Assembly: GCF_009729415.1 (NCBI RefSeq)
Contig: NZ_MPKW01000037.1
Coordinates: 62,001 to 126,000, forward strand
From: Mycolicibacterium sp. CBMA 234
GTDB lineage: Bacteria; Actinomycetota; Actinomycetes; Mycobacteriales; Mycobacteriaceae
Length of the DNA stretch: 64,000 nucleotides
Reading direction: 5' to 3'
The notes below the pieces were generated by a model. That model ran no database searches. It was not told the origin of the DNA and worked only from the letters and a program-made list of their open reading frames with translations. The first letter of the stretch is position 1; each line of letters begins with the position of its first letter. Positions 26,590 to 34,730 of the stretch are shown in pieces. The position numbers and the translations under genes are program-made.

Positions 26590-26616
26590 GCAGGGATTGC
26601 AGGGATTGCAGGGATT
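26590..26616. repeat. Three perfect tandem copies of a 9-bp unit
   Basis: The unit gcagggatt is repeated three times directly upstream of the GNAT start. Because it is a multiple of three it keeps an upstream frame open, but it more likely lies in the 5' untranslated region. A possible length-variable locus. Confidence 0.85.
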
Positions 26617-26729
26617 CAGCGCACGCTCGTCGCCCGCGAGCGCGACAGATATGCACGCAAAATGCGGCGTGTTGCGTACAGACACGCACGCTCGCGGGAG
26701 GGACCCACAGCACGGCTCGCGGGGAAGGT

Positions 26730-27332
26730 TTAGGACCAGGAGTAGCTGGACCGCAAGCGGGCGGCGATGATGTCGAACTTCTCGCGCCCCAGGATCGCGC
26801 CTTCGCGGCGGATGCCTTCCTCGGGCACGTCGAGCACCCGATCGAGCCGCACCCAGCTGGCGCGTCCTTCGTAGTCCCAGCTGCCCGAGCCGATCCCGAT
26901 CCAGTCGGGATCGCTCTGATGGCGGTCCTGGCTGGACAACATCAGGCCCAGCAGAGTGGTGCGGTCACGGCCCACCACCAGCACGGGGCGGTCCTTGCCG
27001 CGGGTCGGATCGTCTTCGAAGACCACCCAGGTCCAGACGATTTCGCCCGGATCGGCCTGGCCGTCCAGGTCGGGTGAGTAGACGACGCGGCGCGCGCGGT
27101 GCGCCGTGGGCACGATGTTCTCGGTGACCGGCCGACCGGCAGTGATGGCGGCAGGCGCCTCCGCGGGCACCGCGCCGAGCGCGGTCAGGCCCACCTCGAT
27201 GCCGAACCTGATTCCCTGCTGGATGGTCCGGGAAAGGCCGTCAGGCTGCTGCAAATTGCGGATGAGTTTGGGCGCCTCGTTGAACACCAGTTGTTCCGCC
27301 AGACGCTGGAACGTCTTCCACTGCGACGCCAT
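26730..27332 (-). CDS. MazF/PemK-fold protein, Rv2405-like
   Basis: About 200 aa. Residues roughly 90-130 (DPGEIVWTWVVFEDDPTRGKDRPVLVVGRD) match the N-terminal strand pattern of PemK/MazF toxins (GDIVW...DPTRG..RPVLVV). Unlike a plain toxin it has a long N-terminal extension, and no antitoxin gene sits beside it. The orthologous position in M. tuberculosis holds Rv2405. The start could be the ATG at 27332 or at 27344. Its start region overlaps that of the divergent lepA. Whether it cuts RNA is unknown. Confidence 0.65.
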   Translation of the reverse strand: MASQWKTFQRLAEQLVFNEAPKLIRNLQQPDGLSRTIQQGIRFGIEVGLTALGAVPAEAPAAITAGRPVTENIVPTAHRARRVVYSPDLDGQADPGEIVWTWVVFEDDPTRGKDRPVLVVGRDRTTLLGLMLSSQDRHQSDPDWIGIGSGSWDYEGRASWVRLDRVLDVPEEGIRREGAILGREKFDIIAARLRSSYSWS

Positions 27333-29286
27333 GACTTCGAGCATAGGGGAGTTTCCGGGCCGCGATTTAGGCGCCGGGGTCCTGGCTCGATACCCTGGTA
27401 GGTGCGCAGAGCGCGCACAGAACCGTCGTCACCAGGAGATTCCCATCAGCAGTTTCGCCGACAAGACGTTCACTGCGCCGGCGCAGATTCGGAACTTCTG
27501 CATCATTGCCCATATCGACCACGGCAAGTCCACGCTGGCCGACCGCATGCTGCAGCTCACCGGCGTCGTTGACGACCGGTCGATGCGCGCGCAGTACCTG
27601 GACCGCATGGACATCGAGCGTGAGCGCGGCATCACGATCAAGGCTCAGAACGTCCGTCTGCCCTGGAAGGTCGGGGACGAGGAGTTCGTCCTGCACCTGA
27701 TCGACACCCCGGGTCACGTCGACTTCACCTACGAGGTGTCGCGTGCGCTGGAGGCCTGTGAGGGTGCGGTGCTGCTGGTCGACGCCGCGCAGGGCATCGA
27801 GGCGCAGACCCTGGCCAACCTGTACCTGGCGCTGGATCGCGGATTGACCATTATCCCGGTGCTCAACAAGATCGACCTGCCGGCTGCCGACCCGGACCGC
27901 TACGCGGGCGAGATCGCGCACATCATCGGCTGCGAGCCGACGGACGTGCTGCGGGTGTCCGGCAAGACCGGCGTGGGCGTGACCGAGCTGCTCGATGAGG
28001 TGGTCCGGCTGGTGCCCGCGCCGACCGGCGATCCGGATGCCCCGACTCGGGCGATGATCTTCGACTCGGTCTATGACATCTACCGCGGCGTGGTCACCTA
28101 CGTGCGTGTGGTGGACGGCAAGATCACGCCGCGCGAGAAGATCGCCATGATGTCCACCGGGGCCACCCACGAACTGCTCGAGGTAGGCATCGTCTCGCCG
28201 GAGCCCAAGGCATCCGTCGGGCTGGGCGTTGGTGAGGTGGGATACCTCATCACCGGTGTGAAGGATGTCCGTCAGTCCAAGGTCGGCGACACGGTGACGA
28301 CGGCCCGCAAGGGCGCCACCGAGGCGCTCACCGGGTACCGCGAACCCAAGCCGATGGTGTACTCGGGTCTGTACCCGGTGGACGGGTCGGATTACCCCAA
28401 CTTGCGCGAGGCGCTCGACAAACTGCAGCTCAACGACGCCGCGCTGACCTATGAGCCGGAAACCTCTGTGGCGCTTGGCTTTGGCTTCCGGTGCGGCTTC
28501 CTTGGCTTGCTGCACATGGAGATCACCCGCGAACGCCTGGAGCGTGAGTTCAACCTCGACCTCATCTCGACCTCGCCCAACGTGGTGTACCGGGTGGAGA
28601 AGGAAGACAACACCGAACTGATCGTCACCAACCCGTCGATCTGGCCCGAGGGCAAGGTCCGCGCTGTCCATGAGCCGATCGTGAAGACGACGGTGATCGC
28701 ACCCAGCGAATTCATCGGCACCATCATGGAGCTGTGCCAGTCTCGCCGCGGCGAACTGCAGGGCATGGATTACCTGTCCCCGGAACGCGTCGAGCTGCGT
28801 TACATCATGCCGCTCGGCGAGATCATCTTCGACTTCTTCGACTCGCTGAAGTCACGCACCCGCGGCTACGCCAGCCTCGACTACGAAGAGGCCGGCGAGC
28901 AGGAAGCCGACCTGGTGAAGGTCGACATCCTGCTGCAGGGCGAGGCCGTCGACGCGTTCAGCGCCATCGTGCACAAGGATTCGGCGGCGGCTTACGGCAA
29001 CAAGATGACGACCAAGCTCAAAGAGCTGATCCCTCGTCAGCAGTTCGAGGTGCCGATCCAGGCCGCCATCGGCTCGAGAATCATTGCGCGCGAGAACATT
29101 CGGGCCATCCGCAAGGACGTGCTCTCCAAGTGCTACGGCGGTGACATCACCCGTAAGCGCAAGCTGCTCGAGAAGCAGAAGGAAGGCAAGAAGCGGATGA
29201 AAACCATTGGCCGCGTGGAAGTTCCGCAGGAGGCCTTCGTTGCCGCGCTGTCCACCGACGCGGCGAGCGACAAGCCCAAGAAGTAA
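27331..29286 (+). CDS. lepA: Elongation factor 4 (LepA), ribosome back-translocase GTPase
   Basis: A translational GTPase of about 651 aa. The G1 loop AHIDHGKST, DTPGHVDF (G3), NKIDLP (G4), EF-G-like domains and the specific LepA C-terminal domain (ending ERKR-type KRKLLEKQKEGKKRMK) are visible. Conserved protein begins near ISSFADKTFTAPAQIRNF; no good ATG or GTG occurs next to it. I take ATG 27331, giving a length close to the 653 aa of M. tuberculosis LepA; the true start is uncertain. A perfect 17-bp hairpin terminator follows. Confidence 0.93.
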   Translation: MTSSIGEFPGRDLGAGVLARYPGRCAERAQNRRHQEIPISSFADKTFTAPAQIRNFCIIAHIDHGKSTLADRMLQLTGVVDDRSMRAQYLDRMDIERERGITIKAQNVRLPWKVGDEEFVLHLIDTPGHVDFTYEVSRALEACEGAVLLVDAAQGIEAQTLANLYLALDRGLTIIPVLNKIDLPAADPDRYAGEIAHIIGCEPTDVLRVSGKTGVGVTELLDEVVRLVPAPTGDPDAPTRAMIFDSVYDIYRGVVTYVRVVDGKITPREKIAMMSTGATHELLEVGIVSPEPKASVGLGVGEVGYLITGVKDVRQSKVGDTVTTARKGATEALTGYREPKPMVYSGLYPVDGSDYPNLREALDKLQLNDAALTYEPETSVALGFGFRCGFLGLLHMEITRERLEREFNLDLISTSPNVVYRVEKEDNTELIVTNPSIWPEGKVRAVHEPIVKTTVIAPSEFIGTIMELCQSRRGELQGMDYLSPERVELRYIMPLGEIIFDFFDSLKSRTRGYASLDYEEAGEQEADLVKVDILLQGEAVDAFSAIVHKDSAAAYGNKMTTKLKELIPRQQFEVPIQAAIGSRIIARENIRAIRKDVLSKCYGGDITRKRKLLEKQKEGKKRMKTIGRVEVPQEAFVAALSTDAASDKPKK

Positions 29287-29295
29287 GTCCGCCAA

Positions 29296-29333
29296 CAAAA
29301 CTGCCCCAAATCAACCGATTTGGGGCAGTTTTG
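29296..29333. terminator. Intrinsic terminator between lepA and the convergent methyltransferase gene
   Basis: Perfect 17-bp inverted repeat (caaaactgccccaaatc, loop aacc, gatttggggcagttttg). It carries A and T runs at its ends, so it can work for lepA and for the minus-strand gene ending at 29344. Confidence 0.9.
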
Positions 29334-29343
29334 TGTTTGCGAG

Positions 29344-30108
29344 CTATGCCGCGTGGTGCGGACCCGCGGAATGTCCGCCGTGGTGGTGTAACCCGGGGAT
29401 CATCATCGGCACGTCGTCGCGGTAATTCCGGTACGAGTCACCGAGGTCGGCGACCAGATCGTGCTCCTCGAGCTGGATAGCGATCAGGATGTAACCGGTC
29501 GTGGCGACCGCGAACAGCAGGTGCCCCGCGGTCATGGTCGGAGTGGCCCAGAACGCCACGATGAAGCCCACCATGATCGGATGACGCACCACTCGGTAGA
29601 ACAGCGTGGTCTGAAAAGCCAAGTCGCGGTACGGTTCTCCGCGCCAGGCCAGGTACACCTGCCGCAGCCCGAACAGGTCGAAGTGGTTGATCATGAACGT
29701 CGAGGTGAACACGACGGCCCAGCCCGCCCAGAACAGGGTGAGCAGCACGAACCGGCCGGCAGGCGCCGTCACGTCCCACATGACCTGGGGCATGGTCCGC
29801 CATTGCCAATACAGCAGCCCCAGTATCAGGCTCGACATCAGCACGTAGGTGCTGCGTTCGACGGCCTGTGGCACGAACCGGGTCCACCACCGTTTGAACG
29901 CCGGCCGGGCCATCACGCTGTGCTGCGCGGCGAACAGGCCCAGCAGGATGATGTTGACTACTACGGCTTCGCCGATCGGCGCCGCGATTCCGTGGTCGAC
30001 GGTGCGTGGCACCAGTACGTTGCCGACAAAGGCGATGGCATAGAGGAACGCCGCAAGAAAGAGCGCGTAACACAGCGCCCCATAACCGAGTGTGAGATAG
30101 CGCTTCAT
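29344..30108 (-). CDS. MddA-like methanethiol S-methyltransferase (NnrU/isoprenylcysteine methyltransferase superfamily)
   Basis: A 254-aa integral membrane protein with about five hydrophobic segments. The C-terminal part has the methyltransferase pattern RHPIMVGFIVAFWATPTMTAGHLLFA...QLEEHDLVADLGDSYRNYR shared by NnrU and MddA proteins. MddA methylates methanethiol to dimethyl sulfide; mycobacterial homologues are known. The location beside sulfur genes is compatible with that role. The His-rich tail (HHHGGHSAGPHHAA) is unusual. NnrU-like activity on another substrate is the alternative. Confidence 0.65.
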   Translation of the reverse strand: MKRYLTLGYGALCYALFLAAFLYAIAFVGNVLVPRTVDHGIAAPIGEAVVVNIILLGLFAAQHSVMARPAFKRWWTRFVPQAVERSTYVLMSSLILGLLYWQWRTMPQVMWDVTAPAGRFVLLTLFWAGWAVVFTSTFMINHFDLFGLRQVYLAWRGEPYRDLAFQTTLFYRVVRHPIMVGFIVAFWATPTMTAGHLLFAVATTGYILIAIQLEEHDLVADLGDSYRNYRDDVPMMIPGLHHHGGHSAGPHHAA

Positions 30109-30415
30109 GCTGTCCTCCGATTCTCGGAATGATCCGGTGACGCCGTCCGTACCGGTCGACTTACGCGCAGCGTTGGGGAAGCCCTAGGCGCGGCCTGGAA
30201 GTTGGAAGCGATGAGCGCATGGCAGCGCAACGGTCGTGACCGCGCCGACGGAGGAGGGGCCGGCAGATTGCCGGTCCGTAACGTCACACCTGGCGCCGCA
30301 GCCCCTGGTCACCGATCCAATATAGGCCGGAAACCCACAGGTGAGAACACTGCGACCAGACACAAATGTCCCTGACACGCCGAACGTGCAGGGACATTTG
30401 TGTCTGGCGCAAGAA
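30109..30415. other. 307-bp intergenic region with a long hairpin
   Basis: Upstream of the methyltransferase gene and downstream of the cysteine desulfurase gene, both on the minus strand. It holds the promoter of the former, which I cannot place with confidence, and the 19-bp inverted repeat at 30356-30407. Confidence 0.5.
30356..30407. repeat. Perfect 19-bp inverted repeat, probable terminator of the encapsulin operon
   Basis: Arms ccagacacaaatgtccctg and cagggacatttgtgtctgg with a 14-nt loop that can itself pair (cacg/cgtg). It lies 9 bp past the desulfurase stop. There is no U-run after it, so it could instead be a dispersed palindromic element. Confidence 0.75.
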
Positions 30416-32245
30416 CTAAGGCGAGCCCTCGGCGATGCGGCGAACCGCGTCGATGAAGACGTCGATCTCCTCGAAGGTGTTGTAGAACGCGAACGACGGC
30501 CGCACCGTGGCCTCAAGTCCGAGGCGGCGCAGGATGGGCTGGGCGCAGTGATGCCCCGCCCGTACCGCGATGCCTTCGGCGTTGAGCGCCTTGCCAACCT
30601 CCAGCGGCTCATGCCCGGCCAACACGAAGGACAGCACGCTGGCCTTCTCGTCGGCTGTGCCTACCAAGCGCACCCCTGGAATGGCCGCGAGCCGCGGCGT
30701 GGCGTACTCCAACAGAGCGTGTTCGTACGCCGCAATCCGTTCGACGCCAACGCGTTCCACGTACCGCAGGGCCTCGCCGAGCCCGACCGCATCGGCGATA
30801 TTGCCGGTGCCGGCCTCGAACTTGTTCGGCGGTTCCTGGAACACCGAACGTTCCAGCGTGACGTCGGCGATCATGTTGCCGCCGCCCTGCCACGGCGGGG
30901 TTTCGGCGAGCACATCCTCGCGGCCGTACAGCACCCCGATGCCCGTCGGCCCGTAGATCTTGTGCCCGGAGAACACGAAGAAATCCGCACCGAGCTCGGC
31001 CACATCGATGGGGATATGGGGGATGGACTGTGCGCCGTCGATCAACACCCGGGCCCCGTAGCGGTGGCCCAGTTCCACGATCGTCTTGACCGGCGTCACC
31101 GTGCCGAGCGCATTCGAAACCTGCGTTGCAGCAACCAGTTTCGTCCGCGGCCCGAGCAGATCCTCGAACTCGCTGAGCAACAGGTTGCCCGCGTCGTCGA
31201 CGGGCGCCACCTTGATCACCGCACCGGTCTGCTGCGCAATCAGTTGCCACGGAACGATATTGGCGTGGTGCTCCAGATGGGTGATGACGATCTCGTCACC
31301 CGGACCCAGATGCTTGCGCCCCCACGAGTAGGCCACCAGGTTGATGGCTTCGGTGGTGCCGCGAACGAAGATGATCTCCTCGGTCTTGGCAGCGCCGATG
31401 AACCGGCGCACCGCCTCGCGGGCCTCCTCGTACGCATCGGTGGCCCGGGCCGCCAATTCGTGTGCCGCACGGTGGATGTTCGAATTCTCGTGCGCGTAGA
31501 AGTGCGCCAGCCGGTCGATGACTGCCTGCGGCTTCTGCGTGGTGGCCGCGTTGTCGAACCAGATCAAGGGCTTGCCGTTGACCGTCTCTTTGAGGATCGG
31601 GAAATCGGCGCGGATCGCGTGAACGTCGAAGACCTCGTGATCATTCGGGATGGACGGCACCGGCTCGGCGGGCGGAGGAGCCGCGGCGGATTGCAGGAAG
31701 TAGTAACTCCCCGCATCGTCGGACGGCGCCGGCGCACCGGACCAGTTCAGCTCCGGCACCGTCGGGACCGATCCTGGCCACGACGGGACGTTCCCGCGGG
31801 GCGCTGGGGGAGCTGACGGCCGGGCCGACGCCAGCACACCGGGTGTCGTCGGGACCAGTCCCGTCGGCACCGCGAACGCCTCCAGGCCCCCGATGGGGTT
31901 GGCCGCATTACCCCGCGGCGCTAGCGGTACCACGCCCGGAAATCCTTCCGGCGCAGGTGAACTCGGTGACGGAACGAACAGCTCCGGCCCCGAGACGAAC
32001 TCGCCCGGCGTGCCCGGATGGGCCAGACCGGCCTCAGCGCTGGCCGCCGACGCCGGAGCGGTGACGTCCGGAACCACCCCGCGCGGTGCCACCTGGGTGG
32101 TCACCGGCGGGCTGTCCGGACCGGGTCGGAAGCTGGTGGCGAACAACTGGCTGGCCAGCGCCGACAGCTCGGCCTCGTTCAATGGCTGGTCCGGAACGGG
32201 CGATGTCCCGTCGCTACGCTCGCCCCGGAACTCACTTGTACTCAT
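30416..32245 (-). CDS. Encapsulin cargo cysteine desulfurase (SufS-type) with disordered N-terminal targeting domain
   Basis: A 609-aa PLP enzyme that releases sulfur from cysteine. Residues 1-200 are low complexity, Pro/Ala/Ser-rich, and contain APRG three times (53-56, 109-112, 148-151) plus LASQLFATSF (30-39). The group II desulfurase fold starts near 205; SGHKIYGPTG places the PLP lysine at 429 and GHHCAQPILRR the catalytic Cys at 567. That Cys is the only one in the protein and there are only two Met. The ATG at 32245 lies inside the last codons of the encapsulin gene (14-bp overlap), so the two are translationally coupled. Family 2A encapsulins are known to package such enzymes through the N-terminal domain. 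Confidence 0.93.
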   Translation of the reverse strand: MSTSEFRGERSDGTSPVPDQPLNEAELSALASQLFATSFRPGPDSPPVTTQVAPRGVVPDVTAPASAASAEAGLAHPGTPGEFVSGPELFVPSPSSPAPEGFPGVVPLAPRGNAANPIGGLEAFAVPTGLVPTTPGVLASARPSAPPAPRGNVPSWPGSVPTVPELNWSGAPAPSDDAGSYYFLQSAAAPPPAEPVPSIPNDHEVFDVHAIRADFPILKETVNGKPLIWFDNAATTQKPQAVIDRLAHFYAHENSNIHRAAHELAARATDAYEEAREAVRRFIGAAKTEEIIFVRGTTEAINLVAYSWGRKHLGPGDEIVITHLEHHANIVPWQLIAQQTGAVIKVAPVDDAGNLLLSEFEDLLGPRTKLVAATQVSNALGTVTPVKTIVELGHRYGARVLIDGAQSIPHIPIDVAELGADFFVFSGHKIYGPTGIGVLYGREDVLAETPPWQGGGNMIADVTLERSVFQEPPNKFEAGTGNIADAVGLGEALRYVERVGVERIAAYEHALLEYATPRLAAIPGVRLVGTADEKASVLSFVLAGHEPLEVGKALNAEGIAVRAGHHCAQPILRRLGLEATVRPSFAFYNTFEEIDVFIDAVRRIAEGSP

Positions 32246-33155
32246 GGAAGTGGTCCACTCCGACGTCCTCGAGGACCGCCAGCGCGTCGTCGGTGAGCAC
32301 CGCCAGCGACGAGTAGAGCGTGACCAGGTACGACGCGATGGCCGACCGGTTGATGCCCGTGAAGCGCACCGACAGACCCGGCGCCTGCTCGCCGACCAGA
32401 CCCGGCTGGAACAGGCCCACGACGCCTTGGCGCTCCTCGCCGGTGCGGACCAGGACGAACTTCGTCTTCCCGTCCACAACCGGCACCTTGTCCGACGGGA
32501 TGATCGGGATGCCGCGCCAGGTGATGAACTGCGCGCCCAACAGGCTGACCACTGGTGGCGGCACGCCACGACGGGTGGCTTCCCGGCCGAACGCCGCCAC
32601 GCCGAGCGGGTTGGTCAGGAAGAACGCCGGGGTCTTCCACACCTTGGTGATCAGCGAGTCCAGGTCGTCGGGCGTCGGAGTACCGCGCAGCGTCTGGATG
32701 GTCTGCTCGGGAGTCACCTGCGACAGCAACCCGTACTCCGGGTTGTTGATCAGTTCGGATTCCTGGCGTTCCTTGATGGTCTCGATGGTCAGCCGCAGCT
32801 GCTGGGCGACCTGGTCGTGCGGGCTGGAGTACAGGTCGGAGACCCGGGTGTGCACGTCGAGCAGGGTCGAGATGGACCGCAGCGTGTACTCGCGCGGGCT
32901 GGTCTCGTAGTCGATGTAGGTCTCGGGCAGCGGCTCCTCGCTGCCGGTGCCTTGTTCGGCATGGATGGCGACGCGTTCGGGGTTGACGACGCGGTTGACG
33001 CGGTAAATACCGGCCTCGACGGGAACCCAGCTGAGCAGGTGCAACAGGAATCGCGGGGTGATGGTCGACAGTTGCGGAACTGTCTTGGTGGCATTGGCGA
33101 GCTGCCTTGCGGCGAGATCGCCGAGGGCCTGCGATTCGTTCTGCGCAGACGTCAT
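32232..33155 (-). CDS. Family 2A encapsulin shell protein (MMP-I / 35-kDa antigen type)
   Basis: A 307-aa HK97-fold shell protein, the same length as M. leprae major membrane protein I and the M. avium 35-kDa antigen. Recognised from ETYIDYETSPREYTLRSIS, LINNPEYGLLSQV and the C-terminal SAIASYLVTLYSSLAVLTDDALAVL. It self-assembles into a protein cage; the cargo desulfurase gene follows and overlaps it. It has no cysteine and only the initiator Met. GGAGG lies 7 nt before the ATG. The gene is divergent from the polycysteine leader and TQXA gene with 164 bp between them. Confidence 0.94.
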   Translation of the reverse strand: MTSAQNESQALGDLAARQLANATKTVPQLSTITPRFLLHLLSWVPVEAGIYRVNRVVNPERVAIHAEQGTGSEEPLPETYIDYETSPREYTLRSISTLLDVHTRVSDLYSSPHDQVAQQLRLTIETIKERQESELINNPEYGLLSQVTPEQTIQTLRGTPTPDDLDSLITKVWKTPAFFLTNPLGVAAFGREATRRGVPPPVVSLLGAQFITWRGIPIIPSDKVPVVDGKTKFVLVRTGEERQGVVGLFQPGLVGEQAPGLSVRFTGINRSAIASYLVTLYSSLAVLTDDALAVLEDVGVDHFHEYK

Positions 33156-33306
33156 GGGGCTACCTCCGACGGGTCGGTGAGTGGGGTGCGGCGGCCACGT
33201 TACGGGCTATCCAGGCGCTGCACAGGGTTAGCGCGCACCGCGACTAAAACCCGGTCAACGCGTCAGTTGTGAGGAAGTCGGACTGTGGTTTTTCCGCAGG
33301 GGCACG

Positions 33307-33312
33307 TATGGT
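33307..33312 (+). promoter_or_regulatory. -10 hexamer for leaderless polycysteine leader ORF
   Basis: TATGGT fits TANNNT; 7 nt separate it from the ATG at 33320, so the transcript should begin at the leader's start codon. Confidence 0.6.
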
Positions 33313-33319
33313 AGGGGCC

Positions 33320-33385
33320 ATGACCCACGCCGGAGCGATGCGCATGTCCGTGCCGCGCTGCTTCGTGCCGTGTTGTTGTTGTTGA
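33320..33385 (+). CDS. Polycysteine leader peptide (candidate cysteine attenuator)
   Basis: A 21-codon ORF starting ATG ACC CAC and ending with the peptide RCFVPCCCC and TGA: four consecutive Cys codons immediately before the stop, plus one Cys five residues earlier. A -10 hexamer sits 7 nt upstream, so it is probably leaderless. Short leaderless ORFs with terminal Cys runs are established in mycobacteria as cysteine-responsive attenuators of downstream sulfur genes: ribosomes stall when Cys is scarce and expose the next start. The next plus-strand gene begins 93 nt downstream; a small hairpin (33418-33434, ccgcc/ggcgg) lies between. Confidence 0.8.
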   Translation: MTHAGAMRMSVPRCFVPCCCC

Positions 33386-33478
33386 TTTTCTGACGCCGGC
33401 CCTTTCGCGCGTTACGCCCGCCCCATCTTGGCGGTGCGCCGATACGCGCAGTTCACAGCCCCAGAAAGCAACACAGCA

Positions 33479-34717
33479 ATGTCCTCCTCTTTGCTTGCAC
33501 CCACCCGTACTCCGGTCGCGGTCCGCCGCACCGTGCGCCGTGATGCCGACATCACCCGGATGACGCGGTACCGCGGCGGCACGTACTCGCCGACCGTCGA
33601 CACCGTGGTGTTCACCGATGGGACCACCGCGCGCACCGACCTGATCCGGCTCAACCCGAACATCGACGCGTACTCGGTCGACTTCCAGGGCATTGCCCCG
33701 ACGCGGCCGTCGCACTACCGTCCCGCGAACTGGTCGGCGGTGCCCAACGAGGCCGCCCGCGCCGTCGAGGCCGAGGTGGACTGGATCATCCGTAATTCGT
33801 TCCCCACCCTGGGCACCGTCGAGCTCAGTCGGCGGGTGCGAGCGGCCGGCAATTTGGCCGGTGATGCGCACTTCGCCGAGCACGAGGCCATCGCCGCGAC
33901 GCAGGCCGCCATCTGGCACTTCACCAACGGGTTGCGGTTGGACAATCGCCCGCTCAACGTGCCCGTCGTGGTGGCGGCGGAACCGGGCGCCATCACCTAC
34001 GAGTTCGATGGTGAGCCCCAATTGGGCAGTTACGCAGTCGAATTGGTCAGTGATGCAGCCGTGTCATTGGTGCTGCAGAAGTCGGCCGACGGCGCACAGT
34101 GGCGCGATGTCGCGGCGTCGAGCCTCAATGTCGGTGCCGGTTTCGGACGTCATCGCCGGACACTCGGGGTTGGCGCGACTGCCTCGCACAGTCGGCCGGG
34201 GCAACAGCATCGCGGGTACCGGTTCTACCGGTTGCTGGTGCTCGCCGACCCGGATGCCGTTGTCGACATCGACGAGGTGACCTTCACGCTCAACGGCTCC
34301 GGTAACTACCGCAATGCCGAACGTGTTGTCGCGCTGTACAACTACCTCGTCGCGGGCGCGGAAACAGCCCGACGACTGACTGTGGTGCCGCGGCTGATCA
34401 CCGACCGCGCGGTGACCGGCGCGGTCATCGGACCGCTGCGGTTCGAGGCAACCGATGCCGCGACGCTCACGGCTGTGGGCGGCACGCTCATCGACGCGGC
34501 GGGGGAGCCGATCACGGCCCCCGTCGTCCCCGGAACCGACATCTATCTGCGACCGGCACCCCAGGCTCGCAGGGTGACCATCACCGCGAGTGTCCCTGCG
34601 GCACAGAATGGTTTCGGCGGTCGCGTCATCACCGGCGTGGCGCACGACAGCAGCCTCACGCCCGTCGCACTAGCCGTGCCGACCCCGACCGTGATCGATT
34701 TCGAGCTGACCTTCTGA
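33479..34717 (+). CDS. TQXA/thioester-domain-like protein lacking cysteine
   Basis: A 412-aa protein. AATQAAIWHFTNGL is the TQxA motif of thioester (TQXA) domains, which in Gram-positive surface proteins bond a Cys to the Gln. Here the segment that normally holds that Cys reads NIDAYSVDF, with Ser, and the whole protein has no Cys and just two Met (start plus one). I see no signal peptide or sorting signal. The C-terminal half is beta-rich and repetitive in style, ending VPTPTVIDFELTF. Start at ATG 33479; alternatives upstream (GTG 33434) exist. It lies directly behind the polycysteine leader, so probably is induced on cysteine limitation. Its stop is 13 bp from the convergent trehalase stop. 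Confidence 0.72.
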   Translation: MSSSLLAPTRTPVAVRRTVRRDADITRMTRYRGGTYSPTVDTVVFTDGTTARTDLIRLNPNIDAYSVDFQGIAPTRPSHYRPANWSAVPNEAARAVEAEVDWIIRNSFPTLGTVELSRRVRAAGNLAGDAHFAEHEAIAATQAAIWHFTNGLRLDNRPLNVPVVVAAEPGAITYEFDGEPQLGSYAVELVSDAAVSLVLQKSADGAQWRDVAASSLNVGAGFGRHRRTLGVGATASHSRPGQQHRGYRFYRLLVLADPDAVVDIDEVTFTLNGSGNYRNAERVVALYNYLVAGAETARRLTVVPRLITDRAVTGAVIGPLRFEATDAATLTAVGGTLIDAAGEPITAPVVPGTDIYLRPAPQARRVTITASVPAAQNGFGGRVITGVAHDSSLTPVALAVPTPTVIDFELTF

Positions 34718-34730
34718 CCGAAATCGCTAG

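Noticed and set aside
26557..26685. N-terminal extension of the GNAT protein through the NPCNPCNPC repeat
   Set aside because: The extension arises from the 9-bp tandem repeat and is unlike GNAT N-termini; the ATG at 26556 starts the conserved domain.
30356..30407. CRISPR-like or transposon terminal repeat
   Set aside because: Only one palindrome, no spacers, no transposase frame and no flanking target duplication.
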